Below, one piece after another: positions 1-7,636 of a stretch of DNA of 14,321 bases. Every line of letters starts with the position of its first letter. The stretch's first letter is position 1. This DNA is from JAJDFU01 sp964641965. Its GTDB lineage: Bacteria > Bacteroidota > Bacteroidia > Chitinophagales > Saprospiraceae. Both the position numbers and the translations under genes were made by a program. The notes under the pieces are model-generated. The model did no database searches. It saw only the letters and a program-made list of their open reading frames with translations, and was not told the origin of the DNA. Location of the stretch: assembly GCA_964641965.1 (NCBI GenBank), contig CAZXLD010000072.1, forward strand, positions 1 through 14,321, written 5' to 3'.

Positions 1-153
1 TACTCTGATAAGGGCGATCTGGATGAGGCGCTAAAATACCTGAAGGAGGCCCTGAGCCTATTCAAATCAATAAGTTCCATTCCTAAAGTAGAATGGATCG
101 AAAAAGAAATTGAAGAACTGGAAAAGACAAAACTGGAACAGCTCAATGAGTAA
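1..153 (+). CDS. TPR-repeat protein, C-terminal end (5' part outside window)
   Basis: The first frame is open from the window edge to a TAA at 151-153 and gives the last 50 residues of a protein. The reading GDLDEALKYLKEALSLF matches the second half of a tetratricopeptide repeat, with small residue/Ala-Leu helix packing. It is followed by a charged, Glu/Lys-rich helical tail. TPR proteins are usually protein-protein interaction scaffolds; no enzymatic domain is visible in the part present. The stop overlaps the start of the next gene by 8 bp, so the two are probably translated together. The rest of the protein lies upstream, so its full identity cannot be given. Confidence 0.7.
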   Translation, partial: YSDKGDLDEALKYLKEALSLFKSISSIPKVEWIEKEIEELEKTKLEQLNE

Positions 154-943
154 CAAAACCATGCATATTCCCACCATGGCTGAACTGGCCGCCGAAAGCA
201 AGCAACCCGATATCCTGTTTTGGGTGGGCTGCGCCGGCAGCTACGATTCCCGAGCGCAGAAAGTGACTATTGCCTTTGCCAAAATCCTGAATGCGGTCGG
301 TGTCAATTATGCCATCCTGGGGAATGAGGAAAGTTGTACCGGAGACCCGGCACGCCGGGCCGGAAATGAGTTCATCTTTCAAATGTCGGCCTTACAGAAC
401 ATTGAAGTATTGAACGGATACCAGATCAAGAAGATCGTCACTGCCTGCCCGCATTGCTTTAATACTTTGAAAAATGAATACCCGGCCCTGGGCGGACAAT
501 ATGAGGTGATTCACCATACCCAATTGCTCCAAGAGCTGATCCAGGAAGGCCGTATCAAAATGAAGGGTGGGGGCTCCTTTAAAGGAAAAAAGATCACCTA
601 TCATGATTCCTGTTACCTGGGTCGAGTCAATGGAGTTTACGAAGCTCCCCGACAGGTATTGGAAAAGCTGGATGCTGACCTAGTGGAAATGAAGCGCTGC
701 AAGACCAATGGCCTCTGCTGCGGAGCCGGTGGCGCTCAGATGTGGAAAGAAGATGAACCCGGTGACAAGCGGATCAACATCGAACGGGTGGAAGAAGCAC
801 TGGATACCGGAGCTACTATTGTGGCAGCCAATTGTCCTTTCTGCCTGACCATGCTATCCGATGGGATGAAAGCAAAGGATAAGCAAGAAGAAGTCATGGT
901 TTATGACTTGGCTGAACTAATCGTGGAAGGGAATGGAATCTGA
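146..943 (+). CDS. CCG-domain (heterodisulfide reductase-like) iron-sulfur oxidoreductase subunit
   Basis: A 265-aa protein of the cysteine-rich CCG family (HdrB/HdrD, GlcF and LutA relatives), which bind Fe-S centres and pass electrons within oxidoreductase complexes. Two CCG modules are visible. The first has C29, S63-C64 and the CPHC pair at C101/C104. The second has C156, the C191-C192 pair in LCCGAGG and the CPFC pair at C230/C233. The second module is canonical; in the first, one cysteine of the usual CC pair is Ser63. The ATG at 146 is preferred over an in-frame TTG at 110 because the family resemblance begins at MSNKTMHIPTMAELA and because this start overlaps the upstream stop by 8 bp, typical of coupled translation. 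There is no signal peptide, so it is likely a cytoplasmic or membrane-peripheral subunit. The electron donor or partner is not visible here; a ferredoxin-like partner upstream is possible. Confidence 0.85.
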   Translation: MSNKTMHIPTMAELAAESKQPDILFWVGCAGSYDSRAQKVTIAFAKILNAVGVNYAILGNEESCTGDPARRAGNEFIFQMSALQNIEVLNGYQIKKIVTACPHCFNTLKNEYPALGGQYEVIHHTQLLQELIQEGRIKMKGGGSFKGKKITYHDSCYLGRVNGVYEAPRQVLEKLDADLVEMKRCKTNGLCCGAGGAQMWKEDEPGDKRINIERVEEALDTGATIVAANCPFCLTMLSDGMKAKDKQEEVMVYDLAELIVEGNGI

Positions 944-1052
944 GGGATGATGGCTAGCACATATGTAACCATCCTTGTGCGATAGCGTGTTCCCATGAAC
1001 CTTTCAGCCGTTCACACTGTATCTTCCCAACAGAAGCAAAGTTCTACAACCC

Positions 1053-1538
1053 ATGGTCGTCTCCTCTTATCACGAACTCCCCGCTACTACCCGGGTCTGG
1101 ATTTACCAAAGCAACGCACCCTTTAGCGAGGAAGACATTCCCCAAGTCCGGCAGTTCATACAACAGTTTGTTAATCGGTGGGTGAGTCACAATCAGCAGC
1201 TCCGGGCATATGGTGACGTGTTGCACAACTTGTTTGTGGTACTCATGGTAGACGAGAGCCAGGCTGGTGCCAGTGGTTGTTCTATTGATAAGTCCGTTTA
1301 TTTCCTAAAGGAATTACAACAGCATTATGGGGTAGACCTATTTGATCGTATGACCTTTGCCTATCTGGAAGGCGACCAGGCCGTGCCGGTGAGCAGAGCA
1401 GAGTTTCAGTCCCTTTATCAGCAAGGTAAACTCACGGAGAACACGCCCGTATTCGATACCCTGGTGAATAACAAGGGCGACTTTGAAGCTCAATGGGTAA
1501 AGCCGCTGGGCAAAAGCTGGCACAAACGCATGCTTTAG
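1053..1538 (+). CDS. Conserved Bacteroidota protein often mislabelled 'ABC transporter ATPase'
   Basis: A 161-aa soluble protein opening with YHELPATTRVWIYQSNAPFS and carrying SQAGASGCSIDKSVYFLKEL at about residues 71-90. From memory, this pattern belongs to a small family widespread in Bacteroidota and commonly labelled 'ABC transporter ATPase'. No Walker A, signature or Walker B motif is present, so that label is not supported by the sequence. The conserved GCSIDKSV segment with its cysteine looks like the functional core. There is no signal peptide or membrane helix. The ATG at 1053 gives a start just before the conserved LP-x-x-x-RVWIYQ block. It follows the CCG gene after a 109-bp gap on the same strand. 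Its function is unknown. Confidence 0.75.
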   Translation: MVVSSYHELPATTRVWIYQSNAPFSEEDIPQVRQFIQQFVNRWVSHNQQLRAYGDVLHNLFVVLMVDESQAGASGCSIDKSVYFLKELQQHYGVDLFDRMTFAYLEGDQAVPVSRAEFQSLYQQGKLTENTPVFDTLVNNKGDFEAQWVKPLGKSWHKRML

Positions 1539-1640
1539 TCCCTGTTTGAAACCTACTTGTAGAATATCCCGCTTTACATCCATCCATTGCGCTACTTTTA
1601 ATGGTTCTCTTATTGTACAAAATGCTAAACGTCTGCTGCG

Positions 1641-2108
1641 ATGATCGGACGCGTAAAAAAGTGGCTTGGAATTGAAGGGGTTAAACTAGAGGTAATCCCT
1701 CCCGAGGAGGTAAGAGAAGTCGAAGGGGAAATAAAAGGGAGCCTCCGATTTCAATCCTTAAATCCTCAAGAGGTAACCGGTATTAAGGTCATTCTTATCG
1801 AACGCTTCTCCAGAGGCCGGGGAAAAGAAAAGCGAATTGACGAATACGAACTCGGCGAAGTTTCCCTGAATACCTCCATCTCCATTCCTGCGAACGAAAT
1901 TGTGGAAGTGCCTTTTCAACTTCCTTTTCTACTTGCCTTATCCGATATGGACCGGCTGCAGCGGAGCAACTTCGTATTGGGCGGTATGGTTAGTGCTGCT
2001 AAATATTTCCGGAAAGTGAAATCCGAATATATAATCGTTGCAGAGGCCAAGGTAAAAGGCGTGGCGCTCAATCCATTTGACCGAAAGCCGGTCCTGATCA
2101 AGCGATAA
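1641..2108 (+). CDS. Spo0M-like arrestin-fold protein
   Basis: A 155-aa protein that begins with an amphipathic stretch (MIGRVKKWLGIEGVKLEVIP) and continues as alternating beta strands. The pattern matches the Spo0M (SpoOM, PF07070-type) family of arrestin-like beta-sandwich proteins. In Bacillus, Spo0M affects sporulation control; the role in non-sporulating Bacteroidota is unknown, so the name gives a fold rather than a job. Recognisable pieces are RGRGKEKRIDEYELGEVSL at about residues 58-76 and the closing KVKGVALNPFDRKPV. It is about half the length of Bacillus Spo0M and so is probably a single-lobe version. There is no signal peptide. The ATG at 1641 is the natural start, since family members open with the same KVKKWLGIEGVKLE-type block. 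It sits between the preceding 161-aa gene and the photolyase, all on one strand. Confidence 0.65.
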   Translation: MIGRVKKWLGIEGVKLEVIPPEEVREVEGEIKGSLRFQSLNPQEVTGIKVILIERFSRGRGKEKRIDEYELGEVSLNTSISIPANEIVEVPFQLPFLLALSDMDRLQRSNFVLGGMVSAAKYFRKVKSEYIIVAEAKVKGVALNPFDRKPVLIKR

Positions 2109-2174
2109 TTTAATCTTCGCTCAACCAAGTCCAACTGTGTCTGTTGATTTCCCAGCAGGAAAAAAACAACACCA

Positions 2175-3542
2175 TTGGAAGCATTAACCGTTTTTTGGCA
2201 TCGGCGCGACCTTCGACTGGAAGACAATGCGGGATTGTATCAAGCCCTTCGATCCGGCAATCCCGTTTTACCCATCTTTATTTTTGATAAAGCGATCCTT
2301 GACCCACTTCCTCGAAAGGATGCCCGGGTAGAATTTATTCACCAGGAGCTACAGCGCCTACAGCGAGAACTGGAGCAAATGGGCAGTACCCTGTTGGTAC
2401 GATATGGAGAACCTATGGCTATTTGGAAACAGCTAATTGAAGAATTTCCAATCCGGTCTGTCTATACCAATAGAGACTATGAGCCCTATGCAAAACAACG
2501 GGATAAAGCAGTATTTAACTTATTGAATAAAAATGAGATAGAGTTCCATGTTTACAAAGATCATGTAATATTTGACCGGGATGAGGTATTGACGAATGAT
2601 GGGGGAGCGTATACCGTTTTTTCTCCGTATGGTCGTAAATGGCGGTCTGTGCTTAAGCAGGATATGGTGCCCGCATCTGAACTCGGTGCGGGAGAAGATC
2701 CTTATTCTTATTTTTTCCAATCCTATCCTACGCAAGACTACCTGCAGGCATATTGGCAAAGGCCCCCTTTTCCGATGCCGAGCCTTTCGGAAATGGGTTT
2801 CGAACCTGCTGGTATCGCCATCCCCCCTCGCGAAGTTCCTCGAAAGCGCATTAAAGACTATGATAAAACCCGAAACTTTCCCGCAGTTGAAGGTACATCC
2901 AGGTTGGGCATTCATTTTCGATTTGGCACCATCAGTATACGGGAGAAAGCCAGGCGTGCCCAACAGCTCAATGATACGTTTTTGAATGAATTGATCTGGC
3001 GGGATTTCTATTCCCAGATCCTGGATCATTACCCCCATGTAGATGGAGCGCCGTTTCGGGCAAAGTACGATTACATTCCCTGGCGGGACGATGCGGAAGG
3101 CTTTCAGTGCTGGTGTGCCGGGGAAACCGGGTACCCGATCGTGGATGCCGGGATGCGGCAGCTCAATACGACCGGGTACATGCACAATCGGGTCCGCATG
3201 ATCACCGCCAGTTTTTTGGCCAAGCATTTGCTGATCGATTGGCGATTGGGCGAGGCTTATTTTGCGGAAAAGCTGCTCGACTTTGACCTGGCTAGCAACA
3301 ATGGCGGCTGGCAATGGGCTGCCGGTAGCGGAACGGATGCCGCGCCTTATTTCCGGGTGTTTAATCCCTACAGCCAACAGAAGAAATTCGACAAGGATTT
3401 CAAGTATATCCGCGAGTGGGTGCCCGAATTCGAATCCGAGGCTTATCCGGATCCCATCGTAGAGCATAAGTTTGCGCGCGAACGTTGTCTGGAAACCTAC
3501 AAGGAAGGGTTGGCTGAAGCAGATGCAGCAGGGGTTAATTAA
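2175..3542 (+). CDS. phrB: Deoxyribodipyrimidine photo-lyase (class I CPD photolyase)
   Basis: A 455-aa protein that uses blue light and FAD to split cyclobutane pyrimidine dimers in DNA. Residues 1-135 form the N-terminal Rossmann-like antenna domain (VFWHRRDLRLEDNAGL). Residues 200-440 form the helical FAD domain. FAD and substrate motifs are clear: GTSRLGIHFRFGTIS (240-254), NELIWRDFY (271-279), YMHNRVRM (335-342) and NNGGWQWAAGSGTDAAPYFR (375-394). Aligned by eye to E. coli PhrB, the electron-transfer tryptophan triad is intact (W379, W356, W303), as are the substrate-contact residues E272, W275, N338 and R339, so it should be active. The start is TTG at 2175: an in-frame stop lies at 2145-2147 with no ATG between, and the second residue onward fits the family N terminus. 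An AGGA lies about 14 nt upstream. The gene ends 8 nt from the convergent LOG-family gene. Confidence 0.93.
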   Translation: MEALTVFWHRRDLRLEDNAGLYQALRSGNPVLPIFIFDKAILDPLPRKDARVEFIHQELQRLQRELEQMGSTLLVRYGEPMAIWKQLIEEFPIRSVYTNRDYEPYAKQRDKAVFNLLNKNEIEFHVYKDHVIFDRDEVLTNDGGAYTVFSPYGRKWRSVLKQDMVPASELGAGEDPYSYFFQSYPTQDYLQAYWQRPPFPMPSLSEMGFEPAGIAIPPREVPRKRIKDYDKTRNFPAVEGTSRLGIHFRFGTISIREKARRAQQLNDTFLNELIWRDFYSQILDHYPHVDGAPFRAKYDYIPWRDDAEGFQCWCAGETGYPIVDAGMRQLNTTGYMHNRVRMITASFLAKHLLIDWRLGEAYFAEKLLDFDLASNNGGWQWAAGSGTDAAPYFRVFNPYSQQKKFDKDFKYIREWVPEFESEAYPDPIVEHKFARERCLETYKEGLAEADAAGVN

Positions 3543-3571
3543 GCTTAACCCTATTCTTCCTTGGGAATAGG
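3532..3571. terminator. Two overlapping hairpins at a convergent gene junction
   Basis: A perfect 7-bp inverted repeat GGGTTAA/TTAACCC (3532-3538 and 3545-3551) has a 6-nt loop that contains the photolyase stop. It overlaps by two bases a second perfect 7-bp repeat CCTATTC/GAATAGG (3550-3556 and 3565-3571). Both photolyase and LOG transcripts would carry them. Neither is followed by a long T tract, so termination is plausible but not certain. Confidence 0.45.
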
Positions 3572-4702
3572 AGGATTGTGCTGAATAAAATCCAACACGT
3601 CTTCCGGCTCATCCGTAATGTGGAGGAGGTTGAAATAGGGACGGTCCCAGGCGAGCTGACGCAACAAAGGAAAAATCAAGGTATCGATCTCGTAGCGTTT
3701 CTTGCAGAGGAATACCATAGGGCTGAAATAGTGATAGGTGCCATAATGGTTTTGAGCGGCATCCATGAAGATTTCCTGCGTAGTACCCGCGCTGCCCGGA
3801 GCATATACGATCCCGTGCACGGAGATCGCCAGAAGCGTGTCTTCCCGTATGCTGTTGCTGAAGTATTTGGCAATACTGGTCGCAAATACATTGCTGGGTT
3901 CATGGCCGTAAAACCAGGTTGGTATGGCTAGGCTGGCCTTTCCGCCTGCATATTGATCCAATACCTTCAGTGCCTGTTGATGATACCCATCGCTGGTGAA
4001 ATGAGGCGCTTCCGAAAGGATTTCAATGGCATCTCGCAGTTCCCGGTCCGTATATTCACCCATCCAACCGCCCAGGTTGGCGGCTTCCATGATGCCAGGC
4101 CCGCCCCCGGAGACGATAAAAAATCCATCGGCAGATAACAACTGTGCTGCTCTGGCTGCCCGATAGTAATTGGGATCATTCCGCAGTATCCCATGCCCAC
4201 CCATAAAGCCCACACACCTTTTCTCTGACTGCCCATTATCTCGTGTATTTAACAAGGTGCGCAAGGATTCGTCAATCGAATGGTCGTGTATGCGCTGCCA
4301 GAGCGTTTCCTGAATGGGTGGATTTTTTCGGTAATACTGAAAATGGCGATAGATAGATTCATCCCGGCTATTCACAAAACTACCATTTCCTCCCTCCAGC
4401 AATTCCTGCCAGGTGTATAATTGATTGCGGAAAGGGTTGTAAGGCAGATGGTCTGGAGCTGCATACAAATAACACCCTTTCTGGTATAACAAGAAATGTT
4501 GGGCTGGAGTAAGCTTACATCCCAGGAAAACGGTGGTCGAATCGGCTTCCATCAGAGCCAGGTCGTCCATATCTGAGGTCATATCAATGCCCGCCAGGGT
4601 GCAACCTCTTAGGGACCTGAACTGATCCAGGTGGGCTCGAACTTCCGCTCGCTTAATGAAGCGTGGGGCAGGAACGGGATGCTCATCACGCATAGATTCC
4701 AT
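3551..4702 (-). CDS. LOG family (lysine-decarboxylase-like) nucleotide-binding protein with long N-terminal region
   Basis: A 383-aa protein of the LOG/Rossmann-fold nucleotide-binding superfamily. Relatives hydrolyse nucleoside 5'-monophosphates to base plus ribose phosphate (LOG cytokinin-releasing enzymes, PpnN nucleosidase). The core lies at about residues 160-350: GFMGGHG at 165-171, the glycine-rich GGGPGIMEAANLGG at 199-212, and the second signature as PGSAGTTQE at 302-310, where LOG proteins normally read PGGxGTxxE. The catalytic-site Glu and Thr are kept, but the second Gly is Ser304. The roughly 160-residue N-terminal region is longer than in small LOG enzymes and its role is not evident. 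The ATG at 4702 is used; a second in-frame ATG at 4693 would shorten the overlap with coaE from 17 to 8 bp and is equally possible. It is co-directional with coaE and probably translationally coupled. The substrate is inferred only from family. Confidence 0.82.
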   Translation of the reverse strand: MESMRDEHPVPAPRFIKRAEVRAHLDQFRSLRGCTLAGIDMTSDMDDLALMEADSTTVFLGCKLTPAQHFLLYQKGCYLYAAPDHLPYNPFRNQLYTWQELLEGGNGSFVNSRDESIYRHFQYYRKNPPIQETLWQRIHDHSIDESLRTLLNTRDNGQSEKRCVGFMGGHGILRNDPNYYRAARAAQLLSADGFFIVSGGGPGIMEAANLGGWMGEYTDRELRDAIEILSEAPHFTSDGYHQQALKVLDQYAGGKASLAIPTWFYGHEPSNVFATSIAKYFSNSIREDTLLAISVHGIVYAPGSAGTTQEIFMDAAQNHYGTYHYFSPMVFLCKKRYEIDTLIFPLLRQLAWDRPYFNLLHITDEPEDVLDFIQHNPPIPKEE

Positions 4703-5288
4703 GTTTTAGCCGGCGATACAGGTTGACTACTTGGGGAATTAAAGGTTGCTGACCGCTATTATCAATTACATAATCCGCTTTAGCTACTTTTTCGGCTTCC
4801 GGCATTTGTCGGTCGATTCGACTTCGCACCGCTGCTTCCGTTACACCATCTCGTTCCATCACTCGCCGGACACGGACATTTTCAGGAGCCGAAACCACTA
4901 TGATTTTATCCAAGGTCTTATAAATGCCACTTTCGTAAAGCAGTGCCGCTTCCCGAAGGGTAAAGGGGACTCCTTTGGTGGCTTGCTCAGCTTGCCATTG
5001 CAACCCATCCCTCGCCACAGCCGGGTGAACCAAGCCATTGAGTGCTTCCAGCAATTGGGCATCCCCGAAGACTTGTTGCGCAATCCAGGGCCGATTTAGA
5101 TCCCCGCTCTCCAGGTAAGCCTGTTCCCCCAATACCTTTGTGATGGCAGTTTTCAACGACTCATCAGCTACCATAAGGGCTTTGGCGCGGTCATCGGCGT
5201 AGTACACTGGAATGCCCAGTTTTTCAAATATCCGGCAAACGGTAGTCTTACCGCTGCCTATTCCTCCGGTAATTCCCAGGTGCTGCAT
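4686..5288 (-). CDS. coaE: Dephospho-CoA kinase
   Basis: A 200-aa cytoplasmic kinase that catalyses the last step of coenzyme A synthesis, phosphorylating the 3'-OH of dephospho-CoA with ATP. The P-loop GGIGSGKT occupies residues 8-15. The YADDRAK motif (30-36) corresponds to the D-A-D region of the family. HPAV (88-91), ALLYESG (115-121) and DRQMPEAEKVAKADYVIDNSG-type C-terminal residues (159-179) complete the signature set. The frame is open for 55 further codons upstream, but these have no family similarity. The ATG at 5288 gives the standard start MxxLGITGGIGSGKT and the usual length of about 200 aa. The gene overlaps the downstream LOG-family gene and diverges from the nuclease-like gene at 5427 across a 138-bp spacer that must hold both promoters. 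Confidence 0.95.
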   Translation of the reverse strand: MQHLGITGGIGSGKTTVCRIFEKLGIPVYYADDRAKALMVADESLKTAITKVLGEQAYLESGDLNRPWIAQQVFGDAQLLEALNGLVHPAVARDGLQWQAEQATKGVPFTLREAALLYESGIYKTLDKIIVVSAPENVRVRRVMERDGVTEAAVRSRIDRQMPEAEKVAKADYVIDNSGQQPLIPQVVNLYRRLKHGIYA

Positions 5289-5426
5289 AGCTTGAACAGA
5301 AAGGAAGACTAAAGTAGCTAATTTGGACACATAAGCTTTGCTAAAAGTTACCCATTTTGGTGATGGAGCGCTTTCCCATCTAATAAAGGAGCAGATTGGC
5401 AATTTTGTATTTTGACGCTTACTGGT

Positions 5427-6059
5427 ATGGCAAGATTTAGGCAAAATCATCAACGATCCGGACGTGGGGCGAGCTCATTAGTACGCCTTTTACTGTTTAT
5501 GCTGATTGTCTTTGCAGCCCTATTGGGATTTATCTTTTACCAGTTGAATGCCGTCCCGGCAAAAGAGACGCTCTATTTTTTACCCGTTGGAGGTAAGGGT
5601 AAAGTAAGTACAACGGGGCGAATAGCGATTTCAGAGCTGGAAGACGGGTCGCCCGAATGGATTGCCTGGGAATTGGGTCCCAAGGCATCGAAAATGCCTC
5701 CGCTGCCCGAAGCCTGGTATACCGTTTTCCCGGATACCAGCTTGCCGGCCTGGGCAACAGAATTTGGTTCCTTGCAAGTGATAGCGGGTGTCACAGATTC
5801 GATAGGGTATCGGGTCGTGTTGGACCTCAACCCTCCAGAGCAAAAAGGGGTAGGTTTTTTATGGGCCAAAACGAAACCCTATCTTTCCAGTCGAGTGCGT
5901 ATGTTACCGATTGATTCTATTGAAAAAGTTACCGGCCTGGATTTTTTTCCGGAATTTATTGCTCCGGTTTTGCAGGATAGCCTGGAAGGAAAGATTGATT
6001 CTTTGGCTTGGAGCGGTGTAGGGACCTACTTTGATTCTACCAGAACGACAAACCAATAA
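5427..6059 (+). CDS. Membrane-anchored protein resembling a DNA/RNA non-specific endonuclease that lacks its catalytic centre
   Basis: A 210-aa protein with a basic N terminus, one membrane helix (about residues 18-40) and a soluble domain facing the periplasm or outside. Two soluble parts resemble the DNA/RNA non-specific endonuclease family (NucA/NUC1, PF01223-type): residues 49-83, ending in PEWIAWELG like the family's PxWVAYELT strand, and residues 115-190, including GSLQVIAGV, YRVVLDL, GVGFLWA and DSIEKVTGLDFFPEF, which match the family's VYVVTGP, YKVILD, AIAFVLPN and IExLTGLDFFP blocks in order. Only about 30 residues separate the two parts; the expected DRGH metal/catalytic motif and the conserved Asn and PQ-xx-N segments are missing. 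It is probably not a nuclease, perhaps a binding or structural remnant. The ATG at 5427 is favoured over a TTG at 5412, because it directly precedes the basic and membrane segments. It lies 20 nt before the HerA-like gene and may be cotranscribed with it. Confidence 0.65.
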   Translation: MARFRQNHQRSGRGASSLVRLLLFMLIVFAALLGFIFYQLNAVPAKETLYFLPVGGKGKVSTTGRIAISELEDGSPEWIAWELGPKASKMPPLPEAWYTVFPDTSLPAWATEFGSLQVIAGVTDSIGYRVVLDLNPPEQKGVGFLWAKTKPYLSSRVRMLPIDSIEKVTGLDFFPEFIAPVLQDSLEGKIDSLAWSGVGTYFDSTRTTNQ

Positions 6060-6079
6060 CCCGAATAAGTATATCCGAT

Positions 6080-7636
6080 ATGGCAAATCAGTTGTCTGCT
6101 TTTACAGATCTTATTGACGAGAAATACGCATTTAAAGGGGAAAGCCTTGATTTAGGCGGCGCCATGCTCGAGGGGGAAACCCTGACTGATCATTTAGTGC
6201 GGCTCCCACTCAAAACCCTGAATCGACATGGGTTAATTAGCGGGTCCACCGGATCGGGCAAGACCAAAACCCTGCAAATCGTAGCAGAATTGCTAAGTTC
6301 TAAAGGTGTTCCTTCCTTGCTGATGGATATCAAAGGGGACCTTAGTGGCATAGCAGTGGCCTCCGACGGGCATCCTAAAATTGATGAGCGCCATGCGAAA
6401 ATCGGATTTCCGTTTGAGGCAGGCGATAGCCCGGTAGAATTTTTAAGCCTGTCCGATGAGCCCGGCTTACGCCTTCGGGCAACGGTTACGGAGTTTGGCC
6501 CCGTCCTGTTTTCCAAAATGTTGGACTTGAACGAGACCCAGACCAGCATAGTGGCCGTGCTGTTTAAATATTGCGATGATCATAAGATCCCACTGATCGA
6601 CCTGAAGGATTTTCGAAAAACGTTGCAGTTTCTTACTACGGAAGGGAAAAAGGAGATTGAGGCTGAGTACGGCCGCATCTCGACTGCTTCTGTCAGTGCT
6701 ATTATGCGCAGAATCGTTGAACTGGAGCAACAAGACGGGGATCGCTTTTTCGGTGAACCTTCCTTTGAGGTGGAGGACCTGCTCCGGAAAGACCGCGAGG
6801 GTAGGGGAATGGTATCGATTGTGCGCCTGACCGATGTGCAGGACAAACCCAAGCTGTTCTCCACCTTTATGCTGCAGCTCTTGGCAGAGATCTATTCGAC
6901 TTTTCCGGAGCAAGGGGACAGCGATAAACCCGAACTGGTCATCTTTATCGACGAAGCACACCTGGTCTTTGAAGAAGCTACCGATGCACTGATGGACCAA
7001 TTAGAAATGATCATTAAACTCATTCGTTCCAAGGGGGTGGGCATCATCTTTGTCACGCAAAACCCCATTGATATTCCGCCCGTTATCTTGAGCCAATTGG
7101 GGCTAAAGATTCAACATGCGCTGCGGGCCTTCACCGCCAGGGACCGTAAGGCGATCAAATTGGCAGCTGAGAACTTCCCAATTACAGAATTTTACGAAGT
7201 AGACCAATTGCTTACCCAGCTGGGAATCGGAGAGGCCCTGGTTACGGCGCTCAATGAAAAAGGGATTCCTACGCCTCTGGTACACACTATGCTGAGGGCT
7301 CCCAGATCCAGAATGGATGTGTTGAGCCAGCTAGAAATTGATCAGATTCTGGACCGCTCCGACTTGCTGGATAAATACAATACAGACCTGGACCGGGACA
7401 GTGCCTATGAGATCCTGACGAAGAAAATTGAGCAGTCGCAGGAAGAAGCACATCGTCAAAGAATGGAGGAAGAGCATCAGAAAACCCGATCTCGAAAAGC
7501 AGAAAAAAGCAGCTTGGAAGTTTTTTTGAGTAACCCTACAACGCGACGAATTGGGAATACGGTTGCTCGGGAATTAACAAGAGGCATCATGGGCGTATTG
7601 GGTATTGGATATACCCGCAAACGAACCAAAAGATAG
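6080..7636 (+). CDS. HerA/YjgR-type ATPase (helicase HerA C-terminal-like, DUF853 family)
   Basis: A 518-aa P-loop ATPase of the HerA/FtsK superfamily, close to E. coli YjgR. Walker A is GSTGSGKT at 55-62, Walker B is LVIFIDEAH at 286-294, a sensor-like VTQNP lies at 325-329, and HALRAFTARD at 347-356 is the likely arginine-finger region. HerA-type enzymes form hexamers that pump DNA, but the cellular role of the YjgR branch is not settled. After the ATPase core, residues 430-480 are highly charged and helical (a coiled-coil-like Glu/Gln/Arg run), followed by a short C-terminal segment with TRRIGNTVARELTRGI. There is no signal peptide. The ATG at 6080 is clear. No NurA or other intact nuclease is nearby; the preceding nuclease-like gene lacks catalytic residues. 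It ends 7 nt from the convergent thioredoxin-like gene. Confidence 0.9.
   Translation: MANQLSAFTDLIDEKYAFKGESLDLGGAMLEGETLTDHLVRLPLKTLNRHGLISGSTGSGKTKTLQIVAELLSSKGVPSLLMDIKGDLSGIAVASDGHPKIDERHAKIGFPFEAGDSPVEFLSLSDEPGLRLRATVTEFGPVLFSKMLDLNETQTSIVAVLFKYCDDHKIPLIDLKDFRKTLQFLTTEGKKEIEAEYGRISTASVSAIMRRIVELEQQDGDRFFGEPSFEVEDLLRKDREGRGMVSIVRLTDVQDKPKLFSTFMLQLLAEIYSTFPEQGDSDKPELVIFIDEAHLVFEEATDALMDQLEMIIKLIRSKGVGIIFVTQNPIDIPPVILSQLGLKIQHALRAFTARDRKAIKLAAENFPITEFYEVDQLLTQLGIGEALVTALNEKGIPTPLVHTMLRAPRSRMDVLSQLEIDQILDRSDLLDKYNTDLDRDSAYEILTKKIEQSQEEAHRQRMEEEHQKTRSRKAEKSSLEVFLSNPTTRRIGNTVARELTRGIMGVLGIGYTRKRTKR

Noticed and set aside
2520..3467. 315-codon minus-strand open frame
   Set aside because: It is antisense to the well-supported photolyase, shows no family features and has an improbable residue make-up.
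5289..5453. N-terminal extension of coaE
   Set aside because: The 55 extra codons precede the universal kinase start, lack similarity and would run into the divergent gene's coding region.
5427..7636. A HerA-nuclease defence or DNA-end-processing pair
   Set aside because: The ATPase is the housekeeping YjgR type and the neighbouring nuclease-like protein lacks catalytic residues and is membrane-anchored, so a classic HerA-NurA-like system is not supported.
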